Positions 53,345 to 62,038 of a stretch of 64,000 nt of DNA are shown here, piece after piece. The notes under the pieces are model-generated. The model was not told the DNA's origin. It worked only from the letters and a program-made list of their open reading frames with translations, and searched no databases. Origin of the DNA: Halalkalicoccus sp. NIPERK01 (GTDB taxonomy: Archaea; Halobacteriota; Halobacteria; Halobacteriales; Halalkalicoccaceae); the NCBI RefSeq assembly GCF_030287405.1, contig NZ_JASVVV010000006.1:62001-126000 (forward strand). Direction: 5' to 3'. The first letter of the stretch is position 1. Every line of letters begins with the position of its first letter. The position numbers and the translations under genes are program-made.

Positions 53345-54641
53345 GCTGCTCGTCATCGGCGCCCTGTTTCTCGGCACGCTCCTCGTGCTGTACGCGATCG
53401 GCGTCCCGGTCGGGATCGCCATGGGCGCGACGTGTGTCCTGGTGATGATGTCCTCCTTCGGCAACGGCATCAACTACGGCGTCATCTCTCAACAGTTGCT
53501 CTACGGCCTCAACAGCTTCACGCTGCTCGCGATCCCGTTTTACCTCCTGCTCGGACGGCTGATGAATCGCATCGGGATGACCCCCCGGATCTTCGATCTG
53601 GCGAACTCGATGGTCGGGCAGTTCCGCGGCGGACTCGCCCACGTCAACATCGTCGCCAGCATGATCTTCTCCGGGATGTCCGGTCTCGCCGTCGCCGATG
53701 CTGCGGGGCTTGGCCGCGTCGAGTACGCCGCGATGCGCGATCAGGGCTACGAGAAGGACATCTCGCTCGGCGTCACCGGGTCGTCGGCCATTATCGGGCC
53801 GATCATCCCGCCGAGCGTCCCGATCATCATCTACGCCGTGTTGGCCGAGGAGTCGATCGGGCAGCTGTTCCTCGGCGGCATCATCCCCGGGGTCCTCATC
53901 GGCGTCTTCCTCATGGTGCTCGTCCTCCTGTTCGTGTACCTCCGGGGATACGAGACCGAGGACTCCTTCGAGCTCGCGAAATTCTGGAGGTGCCTGAAGG
54001 AGGCGGTGTTCCCGCTGTTCGCGCCGATACTCATCATCGGCGGGATCCTCACCGGGACGTTCACCGCCACCGAGGCGGGCGCGATCGCCGTTGTGTACAC
54101 CGTTCTGCTCGGCATGTTCGTCTACAAGGAGCTCACCCTCAGAGGGCTCTTCGAGGAGCTCCAGTACGGGATGGTCGAGACCTTCGCGCTGACGTTCATC
54201 GTCGGCGTCGCGTCGCTGTACGGTCTCGTTGCCCTCCAACTCCGCCTGCCGATCCTGATGGCCGAGTCGATCACGACCTTCTCCAGCGACCCCACGATCG
54301 TGATGCTCCTCCTGGTCGGGCTCCTCCTCGTCGTCGGGACGTTCATGGAGACGATCGCCGCGATCACGATCCTCGTGCCGATCTTCATGCCGATCCTCCA
54401 GCTCACCGGGATCGACCCGATCCACTTCGGGATCGTGATGATCCTGACGCTGATGCTCGGGCTGTTGACCCCGCCGTTCGGCGTCATTCTCTTCGTCCTC
54501 GAGAAGGTGACCGACGCGACGCTTGAGGAGACGATGAAGGCGGTCCTGCCCTACTACGTGCCGATCCTCCTGGTGTTGCTGCTCACCATCTTCGTCCCGG
54601 AGATCGTCATGTATCCGGCGACCGAGCTGATGGGGTCCTGA
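53337..54641 (+). CDS. dctM: TRAP transporter large permease (DctM)
   Basis: The protein has 434 residues and about twelve membrane segments. Landmarks: the LLAIPFYLLLGRLMNRIGM region, SAIIGPIIPPSVPIIIYAVL (the conserved P-P-S motif of the SiaT/DctM family) and the C-terminal LLTPPFGVILFVLEKV. It completes the DctPQM system, which uses an ion gradient to import an organic acid captured by the lipoprotein. Confidence 0.93.
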   Translation: MSELLVIGALFLGTLLVLYAIGVPVGIAMGATCVLVMMSSFGNGINYGVISQQLLYGLNSFTLLAIPFYLLLGRLMNRIGMTPRIFDLANSMVGQFRGGLAHVNIVASMIFSGMSGLAVADAAGLGRVEYAAMRDQGYEKDISLGVTGSSAIIGPIIPPSVPIIIYAVLAEESIGQLFLGGIIPGVLIGVFLMVLVLLFVYLRGYETEDSFELAKFWRCLKEAVFPLFAPILIIGGILTGTFTATEAGAIAVVYTVLLGMFVYKELTLRGLFEELQYGMVETFALTFIVGVASLYGLVALQLRLPILMAESITTFSSDPTIVMLLLVGLLLVVGTFMETIAAITILVPIFMPILQLTGIDPIHFGIVMILTLMLGLLTPPFGVILFVLEKVTDATLEETMKAVLPYYVPILLVLLLTIFVPEIVMYPATELMGS

Positions 54642-54776
54642 GGGAGTCGGTTTCCCCGCCGGTATCGGGTGGGTCTCGTCTCGATCCCCGATGGAGGTCT
54701 CGGAGGCCGCCACGGCGAAGCAGTGGCGGTGACACGTCCGGATGCGGTCGGCCTCTTCCCGTGCTGTACACCGACG

Positions 54777-54790
54777 AAACCTTTTTGTCA
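54777..54790 (+). promoter_or_regulatory. Promoter of the UxaA operon
   Basis: gaaacctttttgtc lies 21-34 bases before the ATG at 54811. It shares the gaaaccttttt core and a downstream gtgagag with the TRAP promoter. Confidence 0.55.
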
Positions 54791-54810
54791 CCCGTGAGAG
54801 AGTACCGACC

Positions 54811-55998
54811 ATGGCAACGTTTCAGGGGTACCAGCGACCCGACGGTCCTGCTGGCGTCCGCAACTACGTCGCCGTAGTGCCGACATCGGTCGCGGCGTCC
54901 GCGGTCGCGGAAGCGGTCGCCGACCGCGCGACCGAAACCGTCCGGTCGACGCCCCATCAGATGGGGATCGACCCGCCGAAGGCGGCGCGCGAGCAGATCG
55001 AGCGAACGCTCGCGGGCGTCGGACGGAACCCGAACGTGGGGGCGGCGCTCGTCGTCAGTCTCGGCCCGGAAACGATCGACGCCGACGCGATCGCCGACGA
55101 GATCGCCGGCGCCGGACGGGACGTCGAGACGCTCTCGATCCGGGAGGCCGGCGGGACGGCGGCGACGGTCGAGGCGGGCGTCGCCCTCGCGCGCGACCTC
55201 TGGGACGGGATCGCCGATGCCCGACGCGAGGAACGGGACGCGAGCGAACTCGTCTTCGGCGTCGAGTGTGGCGGGTCGGACGCGACCAGCGGGATCGCGG
55301 CGAACCCCGCGGTCGGGGCCGCCTGCGATCGACTCGTCCGTGACGGTGGCACTGCGAGCTTCTCCGAGACGCCCGAGTTCATCGGCGCGGAACACATCCT
55401 CGCGGACAGATGCGTCGACGAGGAGGCCCGCGAGCGCCTCCTCGAACGCGTCGAGCGGCGCGAATCGGCCGCCCAGCTGATGGGGGTCGACCTCCGGGGC
55501 GCACAGCCGACCCCCGGAAACCAGGACGGCGGGTTGACGACCATCGAGGAAAAGAGCCTCGGGGCCATCTCGAAGGGCGGGACGACGCCCGTTCGCAGGA
55601 TCGTCGACTACGCCGAATCGCTCCCCGTCGGCGGCGGCTTGGTGTTGATGGACACGCCGGGCTACGACATCGAGAGCGTCGTGGGGAAGGTCGCCGGCGG
55701 CGCGCAGATCGTCGCGTTCACGACGGGCCGTGGCTCGACGACCGGCAACCCCCTCGCGCCAGTGATCAAGGTAACGGGGAACCCGAAGACCGCGGACCGA
55801 CTGGCCTCGAACATGGACGTCGACGCCAGCACGATCATCGACGGCGAGTCCATCGACGCGGTCGGCGAGCGAATTTACGAGACGCTGCTGGAGGTCGCGA
55901 GCGGCGCGCGGACCGCCGCGGAGCAGCGCCGTCTGGAGGAGTTCGCGATCAACGAGCTGCAACCGAACGAACTGGCGGAGCGACGGGGGGAGGCATGA
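54811..55998 (+). CDS. UxaA-type dehydratase chain 1 (retains the ECGGSD motif)
   Basis: The protein has 395 residues from MATFQGYQRPDG. It matches the C-terminal domain of altronate/galactarate dehydratases: GVRNYVAVVPT at the start, VFGVECGGSDATSGIAANPA (about residues 148-167), EFIGAEHILADR, GGLTTIEEKSLGAISKGG, TGRGSTTGNPLAPVIKVTGN. The canonical cysteine-containing H-x-H-G-C segment near residue 50 is replaced by TPHQMGIDPP, with no Cys. The reaction would be dehydration of a sugar acid to KDG or a similar product. The next gene (SAF subunit) overlaps its stop. Confidence 0.88.
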   Translation: MATFQGYQRPDGPAGVRNYVAVVPTSVAASAVAEAVADRATETVRSTPHQMGIDPPKAAREQIERTLAGVGRNPNVGAALVVSLGPETIDADAIADEIAGAGRDVETLSIREAGGTAATVEAGVALARDLWDGIADARREERDASELVFGVECGGSDATSGIAANPAVGAACDRLVRDGGTASFSETPEFIGAEHILADRCVDEEARERLLERVERRESAAQLMGVDLRGAQPTPGNQDGGLTTIEEKSLGAISKGGTTPVRRIVDYAESLPVGGGLVLMDTPGYDIESVVGKVAGGAQIVAFTTGRGSTTGNPLAPVIKVTGNPKTADRLASNMDVDASTIIDGESIDAVGERIYETLLEVASGARTAAEQRRLEEFAINELQPNELAERRGEA

Positions 55999-56309
55999 AA
56001 GGCGAAGTACTGGGCGACTGTGGGTTGCACATGGCGCGGGCGGACAACGTCGTCACGGCCATCGCCGATCTCGAGGCGGGCACGGAGATCCCCTCCGACG
56101 GGGCGACGATCGAACTCGTCGAGGACGTCCCGTTCGGTCACAAGGTCGCGCTGGTCCCGATCGAGGCCGGCGACACCGTCGTCAAGTACGGGGAGCCGAT
56201 CGGCGAGGCCGTCGAGTCGATCGCCCCCGGCGAGTGGGTTCACACGCACAACTGCGAGAGCGCCCGTGGCAGGGGTGATCGCGTCGTGATCGAGGAGGAG
56301 GCAGCCTGA
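55995..56309 (+). CDS. SAF-domain subunit of the UxaA-type dehydratase
   Basis: The protein has 104 residues. It corresponds to the N-terminal SAF domain of altronate/galactarate dehydratase, here as a separate protein: LHMARADNVVTAIADLEAGT at the start, VPFGHKVALVPIEAGDTVVK, then GEPIGEAVESIAPGEWVHTH (the metal-binding His-Thr-His). It starts inside the stop of chain 1 (ATGA) and its stop overlaps the start of chain 2, so the three are translated together. Confidence 0.87.
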   Translation: MKGEVLGDCGLHMARADNVVTAIADLEAGTEIPSDGATIELVEDVPFGHKVALVPIEAGDTVVKYGEPIGEAVESIAPGEWVHTHNCESARGRGDRVVIEEEAA

Positions 56310-57445
56310 TGTCGCAGCCGATTCCGGAGGCGTCTCACGACCTGCGTGGAGAGGCGTTCACGGGATTCCGACGGGACGACGGCCGCGTCGGCGTCCGAAA
56401 CCGGATCCTCGTCGCACCGTCCGTGATCTGTTCGCACATCGTCGCCGAGCGCATCGCAGATGCCAGCGAACACGCCGTCTGCACGCCGCACGATCACGGC
56501 TGCGCCCAGATCGGTGCCGACCACGACCAGACGGAACGGACCCTGTTGAACCTCGCACGGAATCCCAACGTCGCGGGGACGACCGTCGTGGGCCTGGGCT
56601 GTGAGCACCTCCAGAGCAGCCCCTTTGCCGATCGCATCGCCGCCGACGGCGTTCCCGTTCGCGAGACCGCCATCCAGGACGCCGGCGGAACGGAGGCCTG
56701 CGTCGAGGAGGGGATCGCCGCCACTGCGGACCTGACGCGGACCGCCCTGTCCGACGAGCGGGCCGACGCGACCCTCGCCGACCTCACCGTCGGCGTCGTG
56801 AGTTCGGATCTCGACCGATCGACCCGGGAGGTCGCGGACCCGCTCGTCGGCGAGACCGTCGACGCCCTGCTCGACGCCGGAGCACGCGTCGTCGTCGCCG
56901 GCACCGAACGGCTCGCCCCACACCCGGACGCCGCCTCCGCCCGCGGTGCGACCGACGCGGTCGCCGACGAGATCCGCGCGGCCTGCGAGCGCGACGGGGC
57001 CCGGCCCGGGAGTGCCCAGCGGATCACCCGATGTGCCGCGGACGCCGAGTTCGGATCGGTCGTCGGGACGTGGGGGACCGCTCGCGTCGACGAGTTCGTC
57101 CCCTACGGTGATCGGGTGAGCATCGACGAGGGGCTGGCGCTGATCGACTCCCCCTCTCGCTTCGAGGAGGCGGCGACGGGACTGGCGGCCGCCGGCGCGT
57201 CCGTCGTCGTCCACGTGACGGCGGACGGGATTCCGACGGGGCACCCGGTCGTTCCGGTGCTGAAGGTGACCGCCGACGAGACGACGGCAACAGCGCTCGC
57301 GACCGACATCGACCTCGACGCCCGTGCCGTCGGACCGGACGCCGTTCTCGACGAACTCCTGCGGGTGGCCGACGGCGGTCGAACCGCCACGGAGGAACAC
57401 GGCCTGACCAAGTTCGCGATAAACCGCGTCGGACCGTCGCTATGA
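56309..57445 (+). CDS. UxaA-type dehydratase chain 2 (retains the HDHGC motif)
   Basis: The protein has 378 residues and is a diverged paralogue of chain 1. It keeps FRRDDGRVGVRNRILVAPSV, PHDHGCAQIGADHDQTERTL (about residues 60-79) and VVGLGCEHLQ, all typical of UxaA. In place of the ECGGSDATSG segment it has VGVVSSDLDRSTREVADPLV. It keeps the region TRKFAINR-like near the end (LTKFAINRVGP). The motif loss is reciprocal to that in chain 1, so the two chains may share one active centre. Confidence 0.82.
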   Translation: MSQPIPEASHDLRGEAFTGFRRDDGRVGVRNRILVAPSVICSHIVAERIADASEHAVCTPHDHGCAQIGADHDQTERTLLNLARNPNVAGTTVVGLGCEHLQSSPFADRIAADGVPVRETAIQDAGGTEACVEEGIAATADLTRTALSDERADATLADLTVGVVSSDLDRSTREVADPLVGETVDALLDAGARVVVAGTERLAPHPDAASARGATDAVADEIRAACERDGARPGSAQRITRCAADAEFGSVVGTWGTARVDEFVPYGDRVSIDEGLALIDSPSRFEEAATGLAAAGASVVVHVTADGIPTGHPVVPVLKVTADETTATALATDIDLDARAVGPDAVLDELLRVADGGRTATEEHGLTKFAINRVGPSL

Positions 57446-57613
57446 CGTCGCCTCTCGGCCGGTTCCGGAGGAGCCGGTGATCGCGATGGCCGCACCACAC
57501 TCGATGAGCGCCGATTCCACCACTAGCATGACGGGTACTACTCAGCCAGACGGAGTCACGACGAAGTCCCCTGTACCGGAAACGAACCATCGGTCCTCGC
57601 TCGAGCCAAGCGC

Positions 57614-58639
57614 ATGAAATCGGTAGCACTCGTCGACGCGGGGACGTTCGAGGTCCGGTCCGGGGAGCCCCCCGAGCCGGCAGCAGCGGAGGTCCTCGTC
57701 GACGTGAGCGACGTCGGCATCTGTGGATCGGACCTCCACTGGTACGACCACGGCCGGATGGGCGAGCGGATCGTCGAGGAGCCGTTGGTGCTCGGCCACG
57801 AGAGCGCGGGCCGGGTCGTCGAGGTCGGTCGGGACGTCGAGCGCGTCGCCGTCGGCGACGAGGTCGCGATAGAGCCCGGCGTCCCGTGTGGACGCTGTGA
57901 GTACTGTCGAGGCGGTCGGTACAACCTGTGTCGGGACGTGGCGTTCATGGCGACGCCGGGCACCGACGGGGCCTTCAGGGAGTACGTCGCCTGGCCGGCG
58001 GAGTTCGTCCACGGGCTTCCGCCGGCCGTCTCGGCACGCGAGGGCGCGCTGTGCGAACCGATAAGCGTCGCCATTCAGGCCGTCCGGCGAGCCGACATCG
58101 ACGTCGGCGACACCGTGCTCGTCATGGGCGCGGGGCCGATCGGGACCCTCGCGATGGACGTTGCAAGGGCGGCCGGCGCCGCGAACCTGGCCGTCGTCGA
58201 CGTCGTTCCCTCGAAGTTGGACCGGGCCGTCGAACGGGGAGCCGGGTTGACGATCGACGCCCGCGAGACGAACGTCGCGGAGGCGGTCCGCGACGAGTTC
58301 GGCGCGGGTGCCGACGTTGCGATCGAGGCGACCGGGGCGCCACCGGCCATCGAGGCGACGCTCGACGTCCCGCGGCCGGACGGCACCGTGGTCCTGGTCG
58401 GTCTCGCCCCCGACGAGGCGGTCCCGGTGGACACGTTCGAACTCGTCCGACGCCAGATCGACGTCCGCGGGAGTTACCGGTTCGCGAACACGTACTCGAC
58501 GGCGATCTCGCTGCTCGCGGCCGGCGAGGTCGACGCGGCGGGGATCGTGGACTTCGAGATGCCCCTCGACCGCCTCGGGGACGCCTTCGAACGGGCCAAG
58601 GAGCCCGACGTGATCAAGGGGATGGTCTCGGTGGACTGA
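57614..58639 (+). CDS. Zinc-dependent sugar(-acid) dehydrogenase
   Basis: The protein has 341 residues. The catalytic zinc region is VGICGSDLHWYDHGR with GHESAG, and the structural zinc site is PCGRCEYCRGGRYNLC. The NAD site is GAGPIGTLAMDVARA. It is about as similar to the polyol dehydrogenase at 43985 as family members usually are, with shared GSYR-ANTYS/P and DVIKGM-V/I-S endings, so the two are probably recent paralogues. Following UxaA, an L-idonate/gulonate or altronate oxidoreductase role is likely. Confidence 0.9.
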   Translation: MKSVALVDAGTFEVRSGEPPEPAAAEVLVDVSDVGICGSDLHWYDHGRMGERIVEEPLVLGHESAGRVVEVGRDVERVAVGDEVAIEPGVPCGRCEYCRGGRYNLCRDVAFMATPGTDGAFREYVAWPAEFVHGLPPAVSAREGALCEPISVAIQAVRRADIDVGDTVLVMGAGPIGTLAMDVARAAGAANLAVVDVVPSKLDRAVERGAGLTIDARETNVAEAVRDEFGAGADVAIEATGAPPAIEATLDVPRPDGTVVLVGLAPDEAVPVDTFELVRRQIDVRGSYRFANTYSTAISLLAAGEVDAAGIVDFEMPLDRLGDAFERAKEPDVIKGMVSVD

Positions 58640-58701
58640 GACGGCCGCTCGGCGGACCCGTTCAGGAGAACATTTAAACCGAAACGGACACCTCCCACCG
58701 T

Positions 58702-59130
58702 ATGGTCATCGTCGTAGCGATCAGCGACTCCGAGCAGTCGAGAGCCGTCGCCGCACGGGCGGACGAACTGGCGCGAGCGTTCGACGACGAACTCGCCCTC
58801 ATACACGTCATCGAGGAGACCGAATACACGAGGATCGTCGAGAAGCAGTCCACCGCCCGGGAGACCGGTACGGGGTCCGTAGAGGACACCGCCGCCGCCC
58901 AGGCGGCAGAGGGGCTCGATGAGGTCATGTCCGTCGACTACGACGTCATCGGCCGGGTCGGGAACCCCGGCAAGAAGGTCGTCGAGTACGCGGCGGAAGT
59001 CGACGCCCGGTATCTCGTCATCGGCGGGCGAGCACGATCTCCGGTGGGGAAAGCGCTCTTCGGAAGCGTGGCCCAGTCGATCCTCCTGAACACGGAACGC
59101 CCCGTCGTCGCGGTCCCGGCGGCCGAGTAG
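58702..59130 (+). CDS. Universal stress protein (UspA family)
   Basis: This 142-residue Usp domain begins VIVVAISDSEQSR and ends with YLVIGGRARSPVGKALFGSV and then AQSILLNTERPVVAVP, which is the ATP-binding G-2x-G-9x-G-S pattern. A TATA-like catttaaacc sits near 58671-58680, about 27 bases before the ATG, so it may have its own promoter. The Usp gene in a sugar-acid cluster may link energy state to the pathway; not established. Confidence 0.9.
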   Translation: MVIVVAISDSEQSRAVAARADELARAFDDELALIHVIEETEYTRIVEKQSTARETGTGSVEDTAAAQAAEGLDEVMSVDYDVIGRVGNPGKKVVEYAAEVDARYLVIGGRARSPVGKALFGSVAQSILLNTERPVVAVPAAE

Positions 59131-59236
59131 CGAGTTACGGACCGAACGACTGCAAGAACGCCTCGCCGCGGTCGATCGCTAGTCGACCGACGGGAGGAGT
59201 ACAAGGTTTATCAGCGATGGTTACGTGTTCGATGAT

Positions 59237-59749
59237 ATGAGTGCGGGTTCGGTACGCGAGTTCCAGCAGTCACTGGCGGATTTAGATACGGCGTCGACCG
59301 TCGTCTCGCCCGATGAGTTCGAAACCGAACTCGAAGACATCATCGAGACCCCCGCGGTCGGTGCCGAGCTCCCCTTCGACGACCCCTCCCTGTCGGATCT
59401 CCCGGTACAGCTCGAGCCGTCCCCGGCGCAACTGCGCGAGGCGGTAACGGGCGTGACGGGCGCTCGGATGGGCATCGCCTCGCTGGGGACCGTTGCCGTC
59501 GAATCACGCTCACGGGGCGACGAGTTCGTCGCGCTCTACCCGGCGTGTCACGTCGTCGTCGTCCGGGAGCGCGACATTCGAGCGGACCTCTCGGACGCCT
59601 TTTCGTGGCTCCGGGCCGAGTTCGAGGCGGGCCGGCAGTCGCTCATCCTCGCGACCGGGCCGAGTTCGACCGGCGACATGGGTGCGCTCGTACAGGGTGT
59701 CCACGGGCCGGAGGAGGTCCACATCGTCATCATCAGAGACAATGAGTGA
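59237..59749 (+). CDS. lutC: LUD-domain protein, LutC-like
   Basis: The protein has 170 residues from MSAGSVREFQQ; an in-frame ATG four codons earlier is possible. LUD domain: GVTGARMGIASLGTVAVES (the G-A-x-x-G-I-A-x-T/L-G-T motif), then YPACHVVVVRERDI and LATGPSSTGDM with ...VQGVHGPEEVHIVII. The family takes part in oxidation of lactate or other 2-hydroxyacids with LutA and LutB. It overlaps the start of the large LutB-LutA gene by eight bases. Confidence 0.85.
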   Translation: MSAGSVREFQQSLADLDTASTVVSPDEFETELEDIIETPAVGAELPFDDPSLSDLPVQLEPSPAQLREAVTGVTGARMGIASLGTVAVESRSRGDEFVALYPACHVVVVRERDIRADLSDAFSWLRAEFEAGRQSLILATGPSSTGDMGALVQGVHGPEEVHIVIIRDNE

Positions 59750-62003
59750 GTCAACACCAACACGACCGGAGGCCGACCGTATCCGCGCGTTGCTCGAGAC
59801 GGAGAGCGACGAGATCAAGGAGAACACGCGCCTGTTCAACGCCGCGCGGTACGATGCGGTCGAGGCCGTCGGAGCGGAGACGCACGAGCAGTATCGAACC
59901 CGGGCGCGGGAGATAAAGGAGAAGTCGATCGAACGGCTGCCGGACCTCATTCACCGGACCAGAACGGCCGTCGAAGCCAACGGGGGGACGGTGTACGTCG
60001 CGGACGACGCCGAGGACGCGAACCGGTACATCACGAGGGTGGTAGCGGACGAAGGGGCCGACAGCGTCGTGAAATCGAAGTCGATGACGACCGAGGAGAT
60101 CGATCTCAACGACGCCCTCGAGGCGGATGGCTTCGACGTCTGGGAGACGGATCTGGGCGAGTTCGTCATCCAGGTCGCCGAGGAGTCGCCCTCGCACATC
60201 GTCGGTCCCTCGCTGCACAAGTCCCGCGAGGAGATCACGGCCCTGTTCGAACGGGAGTTCGAGCCCGACGAGCCGCTCGACTCCGCACAGAAACTCACGG
60301 CGTTCGCGCGGGAGTTCCTCGGTGAACGCATCGACGAGGCGGACGTCGGCATCACGGGGGCGAACTTCGTCATGGCCGAGAGCGGATCGATCGCGCTGGT
60401 GACCAACGAGGGGAACGCGCGCAAGTGCGCCTCGATTCCCGACACGCACGTCGCCGTCGCCGGGATCGAGAAGATCATCCCCTCGATCGCCGAGCTCGAG
60501 CCGTTCGCGGGGCTCATCTCGCGGTCGGCGACGGGACAGGACGTCCCGCAGTACCTGTCGCTGCTGACGCCCCCGGTCGACACGCCGACGATCGACTTCG
60601 ATCGGGCCGACGAACCGGGCTTCGGAGGCGGCGACGCGGACCGGGAGTTCCACCTCGTGCTCATCGACAACGGCCGACGCGCGATGCGCCGGGACGAGGA
60701 GTTGAGGGAGACGCTGTACTGCATCCGGTGTGGGGCGTGTGCGAACTCGTGTGCGAACTTCCAGTCGGTCGGCGGGCACGCCTTCGGCGGCGAGACGTAC
60801 ACCGGTGGCATCGCAACGGGCTGGGAGGCCGGCATCGAGGGGCTGGACGTCGCCGCGGAGTTCAACGACCTCTGTACGGGGTGTTCGCGCTGCGTGAACG
60901 CGTGTCCGGTGAAGATCGACATCCCCTGGATCAACACGGTCGTGCGCGACCGCATCAACCGCGGCAAGGACCCCGGCTTCGACGACCTGCTGGTCGACGG
61001 GCTCGTCCCCGACGAGGAGGGGAGCGGGACACCCCTCCGAAAGCGCTTCTTCGGGAACTTCGAGACCGTCGCGAGGCTCGGCAGCGCGACGGCCCCCCTC
61101 TCGAACGCCCTCGCGTCCACCGGCGTGGCCCGAAAATCGATGGAGTCGGTCCTCGGGGTGGACGCCAGACGCGACCTGCCGGCGTTCGAGCGGACCACGC
61201 TCCGGAAGTGGGCCCGCTCGCGGGACCCGAACGTCGAGGATCCGGTCCGTCGCGTCGTCCTGTATCCGGACGTGTACACGAACCACGTCCGGACCGAACG
61301 GGGCAAGGCCGCCGTTCGCGTTCTAGAGGCACTGGGCTGTGAGGTGGTCGTGCCGGACGTGGGTGGCTCCGGCCGCGCGCCGCTCTCACAGGGGATGATC
61401 GCGACGGCCGAAAGAAAGGCGAGGAGCGCCGCCGAGTCGCTGCTGCCCTACCTCGAGGACGGTTACGACGTGGTCGTCGTCGAACCGAGCGACATCGCGA
61501 TGTTCCGACGCGAGTACGAGAAGCTGCTGCCTGCAGGGGCGTACGAACGGATCGACGAGGGGAGCTACGAGATACTGGAGTTCGTCTACGGGCTCTTGGA
61601 GAACGACGGGGACATCGACGCCCTCCCCGCCGGCAACGGCGCCGGGATCGCCTACCACAGTCACTGCCAACAGCGAACGCTCGGCCTCGAATCGTACACG
61701 GAGACGGTTCTGGAGCGACTCGGATACGACGTGCTCACCTCCGACGTGGAGTGTTGCGGAATGGCCGGGAGTTTCGGCTACAAGAGCGAGTACTACGACC
61801 TCAGTATGGACGTCGGCGAAACGCTCGCCGAGCAGTTCGAACCGGCCGCGGACGAGCGAACGGTCGTCGCCAGCGGGACGTCCTGTATGGAGCAGCTCGA
61901 TTCCCTCCTCTCGCCGGGGACGCGCCATCCGATCGAGCTCCTCGATCCCGTCGGCAGGGAGGACGAGACACCGAACGGGACGAGTCCGCTGCGGAAGTCC
62001 TAA
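59742..62003 (+). CDS. lutB: Fused LutB-LutA iron-sulfur oxidoreductase
   Basis: The protein has 753 residues from MSESTPTRPE. Residues about 60-300 form the LUD domain of LutB (GITGANFVMAESGSIALVTN). Around 325-335 and 380-390 there are two 4Fe-4S clusters (CIRCGACANSC and CTGCSRCVNACPV). From about 480 onward is a LutA/heterodisulfide-reductase CCG domain, with YHSHCQQRTLG near 640 and VECCGMAGSFG near 671. In many bacteria these are two proteins. It probably oxidises a 2-hydroxyacid (lactate or a sugar-acid product) and passes electrons to the membrane. Confidence 0.88.
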   Translation: MSESTPTRPEADRIRALLETESDEIKENTRLFNAARYDAVEAVGAETHEQYRTRAREIKEKSIERLPDLIHRTRTAVEANGGTVYVADDAEDANRYITRVVADEGADSVVKSKSMTTEEIDLNDALEADGFDVWETDLGEFVIQVAEESPSHIVGPSLHKSREEITALFEREFEPDEPLDSAQKLTAFAREFLGERIDEADVGITGANFVMAESGSIALVTNEGNARKCASIPDTHVAVAGIEKIIPSIAELEPFAGLISRSATGQDVPQYLSLLTPPVDTPTIDFDRADEPGFGGGDADREFHLVLIDNGRRAMRRDEELRETLYCIRCGACANSCANFQSVGGHAFGGETYTGGIATGWEAGIEGLDVAAEFNDLCTGCSRCVNACPVKIDIPWINTVVRDRINRGKDPGFDDLLVDGLVPDEEGSGTPLRKRFFGNFETVARLGSATAPLSNALASTGVARKSMESVLGVDARRDLPAFERTTLRKWARSRDPNVEDPVRRVVLYPDVYTNHVRTERGKAAVRVLEALGCEVVVPDVGGSGRAPLSQGMIATAERKARSAAESLLPYLEDGYDVVVVEPSDIAMFRREYEKLLPAGAYERIDEGSYEILEFVYGLLENDGDIDALPAGNGAGIAYHSHCQQRTLGLESYTETVLERLGYDVLTSDVECCGMAGSFGYKSEYYDLSMDVGETLAEQFEPAADERTVVASGTSCMEQLDSLLSPGTRHPIELLDPVGREDETPNGTSPLRKS

Positions 62004-62038
62004 ACTGTTTTGTACCGCGAATCCGTCTCGAACGAGGG

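Noticed and set aside
53292-54812. 506-codon antisense reading over the TRAP large permease
   Set aside because: His/Glu/Asp/Arg-rich low-complexity sequence typical of the shadow of a hydrophobic gene; dctM on the other strand is certain.
59751-61286. 511- and 451-codon antisense readings over the LutB-LutA gene
   Set aside because: Shadows of a confidently identified gene with no motifs of their own.
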